This document shows, piece by piece, positions 28,701-36,567 of a stretch of 64,000 nucleotides of DNA. The stretch's first letter is position 1; each line of letters begins with the position of its first letter. A program made the translations under genes and the position numbers. The notes under the pieces were generated by a model. It did no database searches, was not told the DNA's origin, and worked only from the letters and a program-made list of their open reading frames with translations. This stretch comes from Streptomyces gobiensis (GTDB lineage: Bacteria; Actinomycetota; Actinomycetes; Streptomycetales; Streptomycetaceae): NCBI RefSeq assembly GCF_021216675.1, contig NZ_CP086120.1:5627860-5691859 (forward strand), written 5' to 3'.

Positions 28701-29684
28701 CCGGACGAGCCCGTCGCCGTCGGCTACACCAACGGCACCCGCAATGCCCTGCGTACGGTCCCCGCCCCCTTGCCCGGCCCCGCGTCACCACAAGCCCTGC
28801 CCCTCGACCGGCACGGCGTCGTCCTGCTCACCGGCGGGGCCCGCGGCATCACCGCGCGCACCGCCCTCGCCCTGGCCCGCGCCACCGGCTGTCACATCGA
28901 GCTGACCGGCCGTACCCCGCAGCCCGCTGAGGCCGAGGACCCGGCCACCGCCCACGCCCATGACCGGATCGCCCTGCGCGCCGCGCTCATCGCCCAAGGG
29001 CTGCGCCGACCCCCCGAGATCGAGGCCGCCGCCTCCCGTATCCTCGCCGCGCGCGAGGTACGGGCGACGCTCGCCGCCCTCAGCGGTGTCGCCGCCTCTG
29101 TCCGCTACCACACCGCGGACGTCACGGACGCCGTGGCCGTACGGGCCGTGGTCGAAGACGTCCGCGCGCGCCACGGGCGGCTCGACGGCCTGGTGCACGG
29201 CGCCGGGGTGCTTCAGGACAAACTGCTGTGCGACAAGGATCCGGCCTCCTTCGCCCAGGTCTTCCGCACCAAGGTCGACGGCGCCCGCCATCTGGCGGAA
29301 GCCGCTCTCGGCTGCGGTGACACGCCCGACCCTGCCTTCCTCGTGCTGTTCGGCAGCGTCGCCGGGGTGTTCGGAAACCGCGGCCAGGCCGACTACGCCG
29401 CCGCCAACGATGCCCTGGACACCCTCGCCCACGCCTGGTCAGGCCTCTTCCCCGGCCGCGTCGTGGCCGTCGACTGGGGTCCGTGGGCGGCACAGGCGAG
29501 CGGCATGGTGACGCCCGAGCTGGAACGGACCTACGCGCGGCGCGGCATCGCGCTCATCAACCCCGACGACGGCACGGCGGCACTCCTCGCCGAGCTGGCC
29601 CACGGCCGCGAAGCCCAAGTCGTCCTCATGGCCCGGCAAGCAGAGGCAGCAATGGAGCCAGCAGTGGAGGCGGACCATGGCTGA
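22719..29684 (+). CDS. Polyketide/fatty-acid synthase 1: NPD-NPD-KS-AT-ACP-KR
   Basis: 2321-residue multidomain synthase. Residues about 8-205 form a flavin TIM barrel of the nitropropane-dioxygenase/PfaD kind (VVKGHEAGGR, VLAAGGIG). A second, fuller PfaD-like enoyl-reductase barrel follows (about 330-640; AQGPMTRVSD, FEGMECGGHIGPRAS, VLMGTAYLFTEEA). KS about 685-1120: Cys in DAACASSL, His in EAHGTGT and LGHTKCA. AT about 1237-1540: GHSYGE and FHSPV. ACP about 1690-1770: LSVDSIKR with the phosphopantetheine Ser. KR about 2025-2300: TGGARGIT plus Ser/Tyr in FGSVAGVFGNRGQADYAAAND. GTG 22719 has AAGGAG 7 bases upstream. The layout is of the PUFA/heterocyst-glycolipid class rather than modular macrolide synthases. 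The stop overlaps synthase 2 by 8 bases. Confidence 0.92.
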   Translation: MIHHPPRPAIRDLVVALTPFEEPSPRIAAAAERAGALGLLDLGRDADRAHHALAELSQRLRRPHGVRVPAGCPVTPDELPAAVDTVLLAEPQLVQAADWAAGGRRRVWAEVTSLQEARAAVTAGAAGIVVKGHEAGGRVGELTTFVLLHRVLADPAVTVPVLAAGGIGPHTAAAAAAGGAAGVVLDAQLALTTEGEAHLPGPVAAAVRAMDGTETTVVAGYRVYTRPDLERPEAIAAHADADGSGDERDGQIVRVLGARSLRTQVLPIGQEGAFAARLAARHRTTGGVVQAVRAAIAGHLDAAVRARPLQARPSPSTGVASGQPGAAEPPLPVAQGPMTRVSDQAAFAVAVADAGGLPFLALAVMDGPQVRRLLGETAERLTGRPWGVGLLGFAPPELRRAQLAAVAEVRPPYAIIAGGRPDQAAPLEAAGTRTYLHVPSPGLLDRFLAEGTRRFVFEGMECGGHIGPRASFPLWEEQIERLLACDRPAELDVLFAGGVHDERSAAMAAAAAAPLAERGARVGVLMGTAYLFTEEAVAAGAVLPGFQQAALHCDTTVLLRTAPGHATRCAATAYADAFAAARRRLEEGQASPREVWEELEKLNLGRLRIASKGLRHTDSGTVPVGEDEQRREGLYMLGQAATARTATTTLAALHTQVTDGATAHIAQRAEQLRHIAEPAAAPPEEAPLDIAVIGMACCFPGAGDLASYWSNIVAGADAVTDVPADRWDPAVYHDPAPARAGERTPSRWGGFLPAIPFDALAHGIPPASLAGIEPVQLLALEVAARALSDAGYGGERHFARSRTSVVFGAEAGTELAGAYGFRALHPSYLGELPPELDAQLPRLTEDSFPGVLANVIAGRVANRLDLGGANRTLDAACASSLAALDLACKELRDHSSDMVLCGGADVHNGINDYLMFASVQALSPTGRCRPFDAAADGITLGEGVACLALKRLEDAERDGDRVYAVVKSVGAASDGRSLGLTAPRPEGQRRALERAYRRAGTAPADVGLIEAHGTGTVVGDRTELAVLTDLFTAAAAEPGSCALGSVKSQLGHTKCAAGLAGLIKAARAIHAGVRPPTLHLTEPGPAWRPDTSPFFFDTEARPWTAPVERRVAGVSAFGFGGTNFHAVLAGYPGAPDPAPAHGLDTWPAELLCFRGHDRDAAARAMARLAARLERNDAAGRPWPLRDLAAETAVGEGPVQAAVVATDLDDLAGKLARARDFAAGDGVHVRARAADPGRVAFLFPGQGSQRPGMLGDLFIAFPPLQRLLYEADRRVVSAMFPPAAFTPEERAAQRAAVTDTRIAQPALGLAGAAVHTLLTSLGVRPHCTAGHSYGELVALWAAGAFATPALLRLSARRAETILTATGDDPGTMAAVTAAAEQVRDIASRAGCVVANHNAPRQCVLSGPTAAVDAAVGELRGAGLQAERLRVACAFHSPVVASAADTLAAELAGTAVAAPAVPVWSNTTAQPYGSDPAAVRGLLARQVAEPVRFAEQVEAMYEAGVRTFVEAGPGRALTGLVGGILGERPHTAVACDVPGEHGLTRLVSALAELAAAGVPVDPEPLFKGRAAPLPDEAPRRPGWLVDGHLVRTAEGEPVPGGLRPARRVTVPAARAPRAASAQAREETVLEYLRGARELVAAQRDVLLGYLGAAPAAPMPPPAPALSHETNAAADGVAGPVPSLPQPQPASDGAVARPLTPDELMDAVLEIIHARTGYPRDMLGPGLDLEADLSVDSIKRVEIIGALADRIGLPQGADGPTESAVEELARIKTISGIVDWIAARGAAPGNGTAHPPGSPGPQPAAPSVSAASGQDSPPAPEPVPGPRRPDRHLVEVTAVGPPRTREPAEVLAGRRFTVVEDGLGVALALTALLESHGADVRTVPAERPAEAAETAAADGVVDLGALRSAPHPVLPEAFEGMRRALAGGVRWLLLTTGSGGEFGHGTRAADPVPGAGLRGFARTAAIEYPGALVRAVDIDPKDRPERIAAHLLAELCAPDEPVAVGYTNGTRNALRTVPAPLPGPASPQALPLDRHGVVLLTGGARGITARTALALARATGCHIELTGRTPQPAEAEDPATAHAHDRIALRAALIAQGLRRPPEIEAAASRILAAREVRATLAALSGVAASVRYHTADVTDAVAVRAVVEDVRARHGRLDGLVHGAGVLQDKLLCDKDPASFAQVFRTKVDGARHLAEAALGCGDTPDPAFLVLFGSVAGVFGNRGQADYAAANDALDTLAHAWSGLFPGRVVAVDWGPWAAQASGMVTPELERTYARRGIALINPDDGTAALLAELAHGREAQVVLMARQAEAAMEPAVEADHG

Positions 29685-32600
29685 GCAGCGTCGTGGCCCG
29701 CGCCCGGCCGATGCCGCGATCGTCGGCATGGGCGCCGTCTTCCCCGGCGCCGCCGACCTGGCCGCGTACCGGCGCAATCTCATCGACGGCGTGGACGCCA
29801 TCACCGATGTGCCGCCCGCCCGCTGGGACCCCGGGGTCTACTACGACCCGAACCCCGCCGGCGGCCCCGCCCGCAGCGACCGTTTCTACTGCCGGCGTGG
29901 CGGATTCATCGACGACCTCGCCGCCTTCGACCCCACCCGCTTCGGCATCATGCCCGCCGCCGTTGCCGGGGCGGAGCCCGATCAGCTGATCGCCCTGCGG
30001 GTCATCGCGGAGGCCATCGCCGACGCGGGCGGCGAGGAGCGGCTGCCCGCCGACCGGTCCCGGATCGGTGTCATCCTCGGCCGTGGCGGGTTCATGGGCG
30101 TGGCCACCGCGCGCCTCGACCAGCGGGTGCGTACGGCACATCAGCTCACCGCGACGCTGCGCGACCTCGCCCCCGAGCTGGGTGAGGACCGGATCGCGGC
30201 CGTACGGGAAGCATTCCAGGACAGCCTGGGCGCGGAGCGCCCGGAGGCCTCCATCGGCCTGGTGCCCAGCTTCACCGCCGCCAGGACCGCCAACCGGCTG
30301 GACCTCCGTGGCCCTGCCTACACGATCGACGCGGCCTGCGCCTCCGCGCTGCTCGCCGTCGGGCAGGCGAGTGACCTGCTGGCCGCCGGGCGGTGCGACC
30401 TGGTGGTGGCGGGGGCCGTTCACCACTGCCACATCGCCACCCTGTGGAGCGTCTTCACACAGCTGCGCGCGTTGAGCCCCAGCCAGCACATCCGTCCCTT
30501 CGACCGCCGGGCCGACGGCACGCTGCTGTCCGAGGGGACCGGTGTCGTACTGCTCAAGCGGCTGGCCGACGCCGAGCGCGACGGTGACCGGATCTACGCC
30601 GTCGTACGGGGCGTCGGCACGGCCGGTGACGGGCGGGCGGCCAGCCTGATGAGCCCGCTGGTGGACGGTCAGATACGGGCGCTGGAGCAGGCCTGGCGGC
30701 ACGCGGACCTCGACCCCACGGCGCCCGCCGCGCTGGGGCTGCTGGAGGCGCACGGCACGGGCACGCCGGTCGGGGACGAAGCCGAACTGGCCACCCTTGC
30801 ACGCGTCTTCGGGCCCCGGGCGGCGGGCTCGGAGCCGGTCGGGCTGGGCTCGGTGAAGTCCATGCTGGGTCACACCATGCAGGCCTCCGGCATGGCCGGG
30901 CTCATCAAGGCGGTGCTGGCCGTGCACGAGGGGGCCCTGCTGCCCACGCTCCACCTCGACGAACCGCACGAGAGCTTCGCCAGGACCCGCATGCGGCCGG
31001 TGACGGCCGCCGAGCCGTGGGAGCGGCGTGGCCCGCGCCGGGCCGGGGTGAACGCGTTCGGCTTCGGCGGAATCAACGCGCATGCGGTGCTGGAGGAGAC
31101 GCCGGGTGCGGGAACGGCCCAGCCGTTCGCGCCGCCCGCACCCGATGAATCCGTGGTGCTGCTCGCCGCCGCCACCCCCGGCGAACTGGCCCGCCGCCTC
31201 ACCACCCCGCATGACCTCGAACCCGCTGCGGCGGCAGCCGACCGCCACGGCCCGTGCCGCCTTGCCCTCATCGGCCCCACCCCCAAGCGGCGCGCCCTGG
31301 CGGCCAAAGTCGTCGCGCGCGGGCTGCCATGGCGGGGCCGCGGCGACGTCTGGTTCACCCCCAGCCCGCTGTTCGGGCCACACGCCACGGACCCGGACAG
31401 CCAGCTGGCGTTCCTCTTCCCCGGCCTCGAACCGGACTTCACCCCTCACACCGATGACGTCGCCGACCACTTCAAGCTGCCGCGGCCCGCGCTCAGCGGC
31501 GGCAGCGAGCTGCTGGAACGGGCGGTCGACGCCATCGCCGTCGGCCGTCTGCTCGCCGGCGTACTGCGCGCACTGGAGATCCGGCCCGACCTGCTGGCCG
31601 GGCACAGCCTGGGTGAATGGACCGCCATGGTGGTCGCCGGAATGTACCCGCGCGAGGCTGTGGACACCTTCCTCGACTCACTGCGCCCGGGCACCCTCGA
31701 CGTGCCCGACCTGCTGTACGCCGCGCTCGGCTGCGGCGCGGAGCGGGCCGCCGACGCGCTGCGCGGACTGGATCAGGTCGTGGTCAGCCACGACAACTGC
31801 CCCCATCAGTCGGTGCTGTGCGGGGAACCGCAGCAGGTCCGCGAGGCGGTGTCCCACCTGGCCGCCCAGGGCGTACCGGCTCAGGAGCTGCCGTTCCGCT
31901 CCGGCTTCCACACACCGATGTGGGAGCCGTACCTCGGCCAGGTGCGTGCGGCGTTCGACCGCCTGCCGCCGCGGGCGCCGACCGTACCGGTCTGGTCGGC
32001 AACCACGGGTCGGCCCTATCCGGCGGAACCGGAAGGCGTACGGCAGCTGGTCCTGCGCCACCTGCTCGAACCCGTGCGCTTCCAGACACTGACCCACCGG
32101 TTGTACGAGGAGAAAGTACGCGCCTTTGTCACCATGGGCCCGGGCAGCCTCTCCGGCTTTGTGGAGGACACCCTGCGAGGCCGCGACCACCTGGTCGCCC
32201 CCGCGGCGTCACCGCGGCACAGCGGTCTCGGCGCCCTGTGCCGCCTCGCCGCGGCGCTGTGGACAGAGGGACTGGAACCGCGCTGGGACCGGCTGGCGCA
32301 GCCGCGGTCCGCCGTGCGAACGGACACCGGCCACCGTGCGGAGCGCACCGGGCGTCCGGTGCTGCTCGACCTCGGATCCCCGCTCATACGCCTCGGAACC
32401 GCCGCACCCACGCTCACCCCCATCGCTCCCACCGGCCGAACAGCCAATCGCCCGGCGCTGCTGTCCGCGCTGGACGCGGTGCTGGGCGAAACGGACGCGA
32501 CCGCACGAGCCGTTGCCGCCGCGTGGCGCGGTGCGGCCCATGAGCGCCCCCCGGCTGTCCCGGCACCCGTCGCCGACGCGGTGGGGCAGACACGGCCGCC

Positions 32601-34209
32601 CGACGCGGAAGAAACGGCGCCCGGCGGGAACTCCGCCCACCGGACCCGGCGCCTGCTGTCGCTCGAAACCCTGCCCTGTGTCCGCGACCACTGCGTCTAT
32701 CTGCAACCCGAGAACTGGCCCGAGCCCGCCGACCGGTTTCCGGTCGTCCCCATGACGACCTTGCTGGAGCTCGCCGCCGAGGCGGCACAGGAAGCGCTGC
32801 ACGGGCGGGGCGCGGTCGTCGGCTTCAGTGATGTCCGCGCGCTGCGGTGGCTGGCCGTCGCGCCGCCCGCGGAGGTCCTGCTGGAGGCGACTCCCGTCGA
32901 CCGCGGGCGAGTACGGGTCGCCATCGGCGACTGCGCGACCGTCACCGTCCACACCGCCGCCCGCTACCCGGCCCCGCCCGCCCCCAGCCCCTCGGCGCTG
33001 ACCCGCGAGGGCCCGCCCCCGGTCAGCGCCGAGGCCCTCTACCGCGACCGGTGGATGTTCCACGGGCTCGCGTTCGCCGGGGTACGCAAGGTCAGCGCCG
33101 TCGGCGACGACGGCATTCGCGGGGTGCTGTGCGCCCTGCCCGCACCCGGCGCGCTGCTGGATGCCGCCGGACAGCTGCTGGGGCACTGGATGCAACTGCG
33201 TCTGCCGGCCGACCGGCTGGTCTTCCCCGCCTCACTGGAGCGGGTCCGGCTGTACGGGCCCCCACCGCGCGAGGGCGCGTTGCTGCACGCCACCGCCCGC
33301 GTCCGGGCCGTGCGGGCTGCCTCCGTTCGCGGGGATGTGGAACTCACCGCGCACGACGGGATCGTCTGGGCCCGCCTTGAGGGCTGGACCTACCGGCGCT
33401 TCGCCGCCGACGAGCGGGTGTGGCCGATGAAGTTCACCCCGGAGGTGTGCGGCATCGGCGAACCCCAGCCCGGCGGCTGGTGCCTGGCCCGCCGCCGCTG
33501 GGGCGACCCCGCCTCGCAGGAGCTGGTGATGCGCCGCTACCTGGACGCCGCCGAGCGGACCGCCTACGAACAGCGCCCGCCCCGTACCCGGACCGCGTGG
33601 CTGCTCGGGCGGATCGCCGCGAAGGACGCGCTGCGGCAGCTCCTGTGGGACCGGGGTGCCGGTCCCCTCTTCCCCGTGGAGGTCCCCGTCGGCAACGACG
33701 ACCACGGCCGCCCCCGCCCCCGGGGCCCGATCGCCGCCGGATCGCACCTCTCCCTCGCCCACAAGGAGCGGATCGCCGTCGCCATGGCGCACCCCACGGC
33801 CCCCGTCGGTATCGACGTGGAGACCATCACCGACGACCCGGCAGCGCTGAGCCGTATCGCGCTCACCTCCGACGAGCGCCGCCTCGCCGAGCAACTCGCC
33901 GCATGCGACGGGACCGGCAGGGCGCAGGCCCTCACCATGCTCTGGTGCGCCAAGGAAGCCGCCGCCAAGGCGGAAGGCACCGGCCTCGGCGGACGGCTGC
34001 GGGAGTGGACCGTCACCGCCGCGCCGGGCGGTACGGGGCTGCGGGTCACCTCACCCGACGGCCGCAGCCACCTGGTACAGACCCGCACGGTCCACGATCT
34101 GCCCGGCACGGACACCCCGCCCCGTACCCACGTTGTCGCGTGGACTGTTCCCCCGACCACCACCCTCACCGCGACCCCGACCAGGACGGAGGCCAGCCAT
34201 GGCGTCTGA
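29677..34209 (+). CDS. Polyketide/fatty-acid synthase 2: KS-AT-DH-phosphopantetheinyl transferase
   Basis: 1510-residue partner synthase. KS about 12-460 has DAACASALLAV, EAHGTGTP and LGHTMQAS, so all three catalytic residues are present. An AT-like domain follows (GHSLGEW near 641, FHTPMW near 743). About 980-1230 is a hotdog dehydratase-like domain (VRDHCVYLQ with the His; FHGLAFAG; AAGQLLGHW). The C-terminal 220 residues are a Sfp-type 4'-phosphopantetheinyl transferase (GIDVETI near 1380; WCAKEAAAKAEGTG near 1422), so the system can activate its own carrier proteins. This order resembles HglE/Pfa-type enzymes. It overlaps both neighbours. Confidence 0.9.
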   Translation: MAEQRRGPRPADAAIVGMGAVFPGAADLAAYRRNLIDGVDAITDVPPARWDPGVYYDPNPAGGPARSDRFYCRRGGFIDDLAAFDPTRFGIMPAAVAGAEPDQLIALRVIAEAIADAGGEERLPADRSRIGVILGRGGFMGVATARLDQRVRTAHQLTATLRDLAPELGEDRIAAVREAFQDSLGAERPEASIGLVPSFTAARTANRLDLRGPAYTIDAACASALLAVGQASDLLAAGRCDLVVAGAVHHCHIATLWSVFTQLRALSPSQHIRPFDRRADGTLLSEGTGVVLLKRLADAERDGDRIYAVVRGVGTAGDGRAASLMSPLVDGQIRALEQAWRHADLDPTAPAALGLLEAHGTGTPVGDEAELATLARVFGPRAAGSEPVGLGSVKSMLGHTMQASGMAGLIKAVLAVHEGALLPTLHLDEPHESFARTRMRPVTAAEPWERRGPRRAGVNAFGFGGINAHAVLEETPGAGTAQPFAPPAPDESVVLLAAATPGELARRLTTPHDLEPAAAAADRHGPCRLALIGPTPKRRALAAKVVARGLPWRGRGDVWFTPSPLFGPHATDPDSQLAFLFPGLEPDFTPHTDDVADHFKLPRPALSGGSELLERAVDAIAVGRLLAGVLRALEIRPDLLAGHSLGEWTAMVVAGMYPREAVDTFLDSLRPGTLDVPDLLYAALGCGAERAADALRGLDQVVVSHDNCPHQSVLCGEPQQVREAVSHLAAQGVPAQELPFRSGFHTPMWEPYLGQVRAAFDRLPPRAPTVPVWSATTGRPYPAEPEGVRQLVLRHLLEPVRFQTLTHRLYEEKVRAFVTMGPGSLSGFVEDTLRGRDHLVAPAASPRHSGLGALCRLAAALWTEGLEPRWDRLAQPRSAVRTDTGHRAERTGRPVLLDLGSPLIRLGTAAPTLTPIAPTGRTANRPALLSALDAVLGETDATARAVAAAWRGAAHERPPAVPAPVADAVGQTRPPDAEETAPGGNSAHRTRRLLSLETLPCVRDHCVYLQPENWPEPADRFPVVPMTTLLELAAEAAQEALHGRGAVVGFSDVRALRWLAVAPPAEVLLEATPVDRGRVRVAIGDCATVTVHTAARYPAPPAPSPSALTREGPPPVSAEALYRDRWMFHGLAFAGVRKVSAVGDDGIRGVLCALPAPGALLDAAGQLLGHWMQLRLPADRLVFPASLERVRLYGPPPREGALLHATARVRAVRAASVRGDVELTAHDGIVWARLEGWTYRRFAADERVWPMKFTPEVCGIGEPQPGGWCLARRRWGDPASQELVMRRYLDAAERTAYEQRPPRTRTAWLLGRIAAKDALRQLLWDRGAGPLFPVEVPVGNDDHGRPRPRGPIAAGSHLSLAHKERIAVAMAHPTAPVGIDVETITDDPAALSRIALTSDERRLAEQLAACDGTGRAQALTMLWCAKEAAAKAEGTGLGGRLREWTVTAAPGGTGLRVTSPDGRSHLVQTRTVHDLPGTDTPPRTHVVAWTVPPTTTLTATPTRTEASHGV

Positions 34210-34555
34210 CACCCCCGCCGAAACCGCCGAAACCGCTGAAGCCGAGGGACCAGACGAAACCGCCGCCCGCACGGCGCGGATCCTCACCGAGATCACCGGC
34301 ATGCTCGTGGAGGTCGTCGGCGATGAGTTCCTCCTCGCGGACGAGGTCACCCTCGGCACCACGTTCAACGCGGACCTGGCGCTGGAGAGCATCGAGTTCG
34401 TCGCCCTCGCCGAGCTGCTGCATCAGCGGTACGGGTCGGGCGTGGACCTCATCGGTTTTCTGGCCGAGAGGGACATGGAGGAGATCCTGGCCATGACGGT
34501 CGGTGACCTGGTCTCCCACATCGCCGGCGCGCACTCTCCGGCCACGGCGGTCTGA
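34199..34555 (+). CDS. Stand-alone acyl carrier protein
   Basis: 118-residue carrier protein. The phosphopantetheine site is the Ser of DLALESIEFVAL (about residue 63); the surrounding helix pattern is typical of ACPs. An Ala/Glu/Thr-rich N-terminal tail precedes the fold. ATG 34199 follows GGAGG and lies inside the end of synthase 2, so translation is coupled. It could carry the starter or the finished acyl chain to the downstream hydrolase or glycosyltransferase. Confidence 0.9.
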   Translation: MASDTPAETAETAEAEGPDETAARTARILTEITGMLVEVVGDEFLLADEVTLGTTFNADLALESIEFVALAELLHQRYGSGVDLIGFLAERDMEEILAMTVGDLVSHIAGAHSPATAV

Positions 34556-34561
34556 GGCGCC

Positions 34562-35380
34562 ATGGCCGAGATCCTCGCCAACTCCCTGCGCTTCCACGTC
34601 CAGCGGCTGCCCGGCAGCGGCCGCAGCGCAGCAGACACCGGTGGGCTGCCCGTGGCCGTCTTCCTGCACGGCCTGGTCGTGGACAACCTCTCCAGCTTCT
34701 ACTGTCCCCTGGCCGTCCCCGCCGCCCAGGCGGGCCACGACGTGGTGCTGTACGACCAGCGCGGCCACGGCCGCACCGAGCGGACCGCCCACGGCTACGA
34801 CCGCGCCACCTCCGTACAGGATCTGGCCGCCCTGCTCGCCGTCCTCGGCCTGGGCCGACGCCCGGTGCACCTCATCGGCAACTCCTACGGCGGCACGCTC
34901 GCCCTGCATACCGCGCTGGCCCGGCCGGACCTTGTCGCCGGGCTCGTCCTGCTTGAACCTCCGCTGAGCGGCGGCTGGGTGGAGAACATGCTCGATACGC
35001 TCTCCGTCGCCGCGCTCAGCCTGGAAGGCAGCCACGTGCCCGAGGAGCTCGCCACGCTCAGGCTGCGTAAGGCAGCCCGGCTGACCGCCACCGCCGACGC
35101 ACTGCTCAACAGCACCACGCTGATCGATGACATCGCGGCGAACCGTTCGTTCACCCCCGCCGACTACACCCGGCTGCGCTGCCCGGCGCTGGTCGTCTGC
35201 GGGGAGCACTCGGAGCTGGTCCCGGGCGCACGGGAACTGGCCCGGCACGCACCCCGCTGCACCGTGCGGATCCTGCCCGGCCGCGGCCACGACGTGCTCC
35301 AGGACAGCACCGGCGCCCTGCGAAGCGCCGTCCTGGGGTGGCTGGACGCCGCAGCCCGCCAGCCGGCGGTGGTCGCATGA
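34562..35380 (+). CDS. Alpha/beta hydrolase, possible release thioesterase
   Basis: 272-residue alpha/beta-fold hydrolase. The oxyanion segment FLHGLVVDN, the YDQRGHGRT strand, the nucleophile elbow GNSYGG (Ser near residue 108) and a C-terminal catalytic His in GRGHDVL are all present. No signal peptide. Six bases after the ACP gene and overlapping the glycosyltransferase by ATGA, it most likely releases or transfers the acyl chain. The exact reaction is inference. Confidence 0.85.
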   Translation: MAEILANSLRFHVQRLPGSGRSAADTGGLPVAVFLHGLVVDNLSSFYCPLAVPAAQAGHDVVLYDQRGHGRTERTAHGYDRATSVQDLAALLAVLGLGRRPVHLIGNSYGGTLALHTALARPDLVAGLVLLEPPLSGGWVENMLDTLSVAALSLEGSHVPEELATLRLRKAARLTATADALLNSTTLIDDIAANRSFTPADYTRLRCPALVVCGEHSELVPGARELARHAPRCTVRILPGRGHDVLQDSTGALRSAVLGWLDAAARQPAVVA

Positions 35381-36567
35381 GGGTCCTGTTCGTGGTTCCA
35401 CCGCTGGCGGGGCATGTCAACCCCACGGTCGCGGTCGCCGCCGAACTCACCGCGCGGGGGCACGAGGTGGCCTGGACCGGCCCCGCGAAGGTCCTGGCTC
35501 CCATGCTGCCCCCCGGCTCCCGGCTCCTGCCGTCCGGGGACGGGACCGGGGCCGTTCCCGGCTCGGACTCCGGGGACTACGCCGCCCTGCACGAGCAGTG
35601 GCGCGATCTGCGCGGTGTCGCCGCCCTGCGCTTCCTGTGGGAGGAGGCGCTCATACCGCTGGCGCACGCGATGCTGCCGGGCGTGGCGGCGGCCGTCGAC
35701 GCGTACGCGCCCGATGTGCTCGTCGCGGACCAGCAGGCCCTGGCCGGGGCGATCGTCGCGCGGCGGCGTGGGCTGCGGTGGGTGACGTCGGCGACCACCT
35801 CCGCCGAGCTCACCGCGCCGTTCGCGGGCTTCCCCAAGGTGGGGAAGTGGGTGGCGGGCCGGATCGCCGCTCTGCTGGCCGACTGCGGTGCGCCCGGCGG
35901 CTGGGACCCGCGGTTCTCTGACCGGCTGGTCCTGGTCTTCTCCACACCCGAGCTGCTGGGCGAGCGGCAATCCGGTGCGTACCCGGAGCACTACGCCTTC
36001 GTCGGGCCCGCGTTCGGGGCCCGCCCGGCGGCGGGTGACTTTCCGTGGCAACGGCTCGACCCCGGGCGGCGCCGCGTGCTGGTCTCGCTCGGCACGCTCA
36101 ACCGGGAGGCGGGCGGCCGGTTCTACGCGGCGATGCTCGTGGCTGCCGAGCGGCTGGCCGACCGCGTACAGGTGATCCTCGCCGCCCCGGCGGAGCTGGT
36201 CGGTGAGGTGCCCGAACATGTCCTGCTTCAGGAGTTCATCCCGCAACTCCGGCTGTTGCCGCACCTTGACGCCGTGGTCTGCCACGGCGGGCACAACACG
36301 GTGTGCGAGGCGCTCGCCCATGGTCTGCCGCTGGTTGTCGCACCCATCCGGGACGACCAGCCGATCGTCGCCCAGCAGGTCACCGCGTCCGGGGCGGGGG
36401 TGCGGACCCGCTTCGGACGGGCCCGGGCGGACGAATTGCACGCCGCGCTCACCGCCGTCCTGTTCGGCAACCCCGGCCACCGCCGGGCGGCCCGGCGCGT
36501 CCAGGCCTCCTTTGCCGCAGCCGGCGGGGCCGCCGCCGCGGCCGACCGGTTGGAGAAGCTGATATGA
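35377..36567 (+). CDS. GT1-family glycosyltransferase (MGT/UGT type)
   Basis: 396-residue GT-B enzyme that would attach a sugar from a nucleotide donor to a lipid or polyketide acceptor. The N-terminal domain opens with FVVPPLAGHVNPTVAVAAEL, a classic GT1 start. The donor-binding signature is HGGHNTVCEALAHGLPLVV with DQPIVAQQV near residue 310. Normal length for the family. Coupled by ATGA at both ends. Identity of sugar and acceptor unknown. Confidence 0.92.
   Translation: MRVLFVVPPLAGHVNPTVAVAAELTARGHEVAWTGPAKVLAPMLPPGSRLLPSGDGTGAVPGSDSGDYAALHEQWRDLRGVAALRFLWEEALIPLAHAMLPGVAAAVDAYAPDVLVADQQALAGAIVARRRGLRWVTSATTSAELTAPFAGFPKVGKWVAGRIAALLADCGAPGGWDPRFSDRLVLVFSTPELLGERQSGAYPEHYAFVGPAFGARPAAGDFPWQRLDPGRRRVLVSLGTLNREAGGRFYAAMLVAAERLADRVQVILAAPAELVGEVPEHVLLQEFIPQLRLLPHLDAVVCHGGHNTVCEALAHGLPLVVAPIRDDQPIVAQQVTASGAGVRTRFGRARADELHAALTAVLFGNPGHRRAARRVQASFAAAGGAAAAADRLEKLI

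Noticed and set aside
22719..34209. Classical modular macrolide-type polyketide synthase
   Set aside because: Only one KS-AT set per protein, fused PfaD-like barrels, a hotdog dehydratase and an embedded phosphopantetheinyl transferase fit the PUFA/heterocyst-glycolipid type instead.
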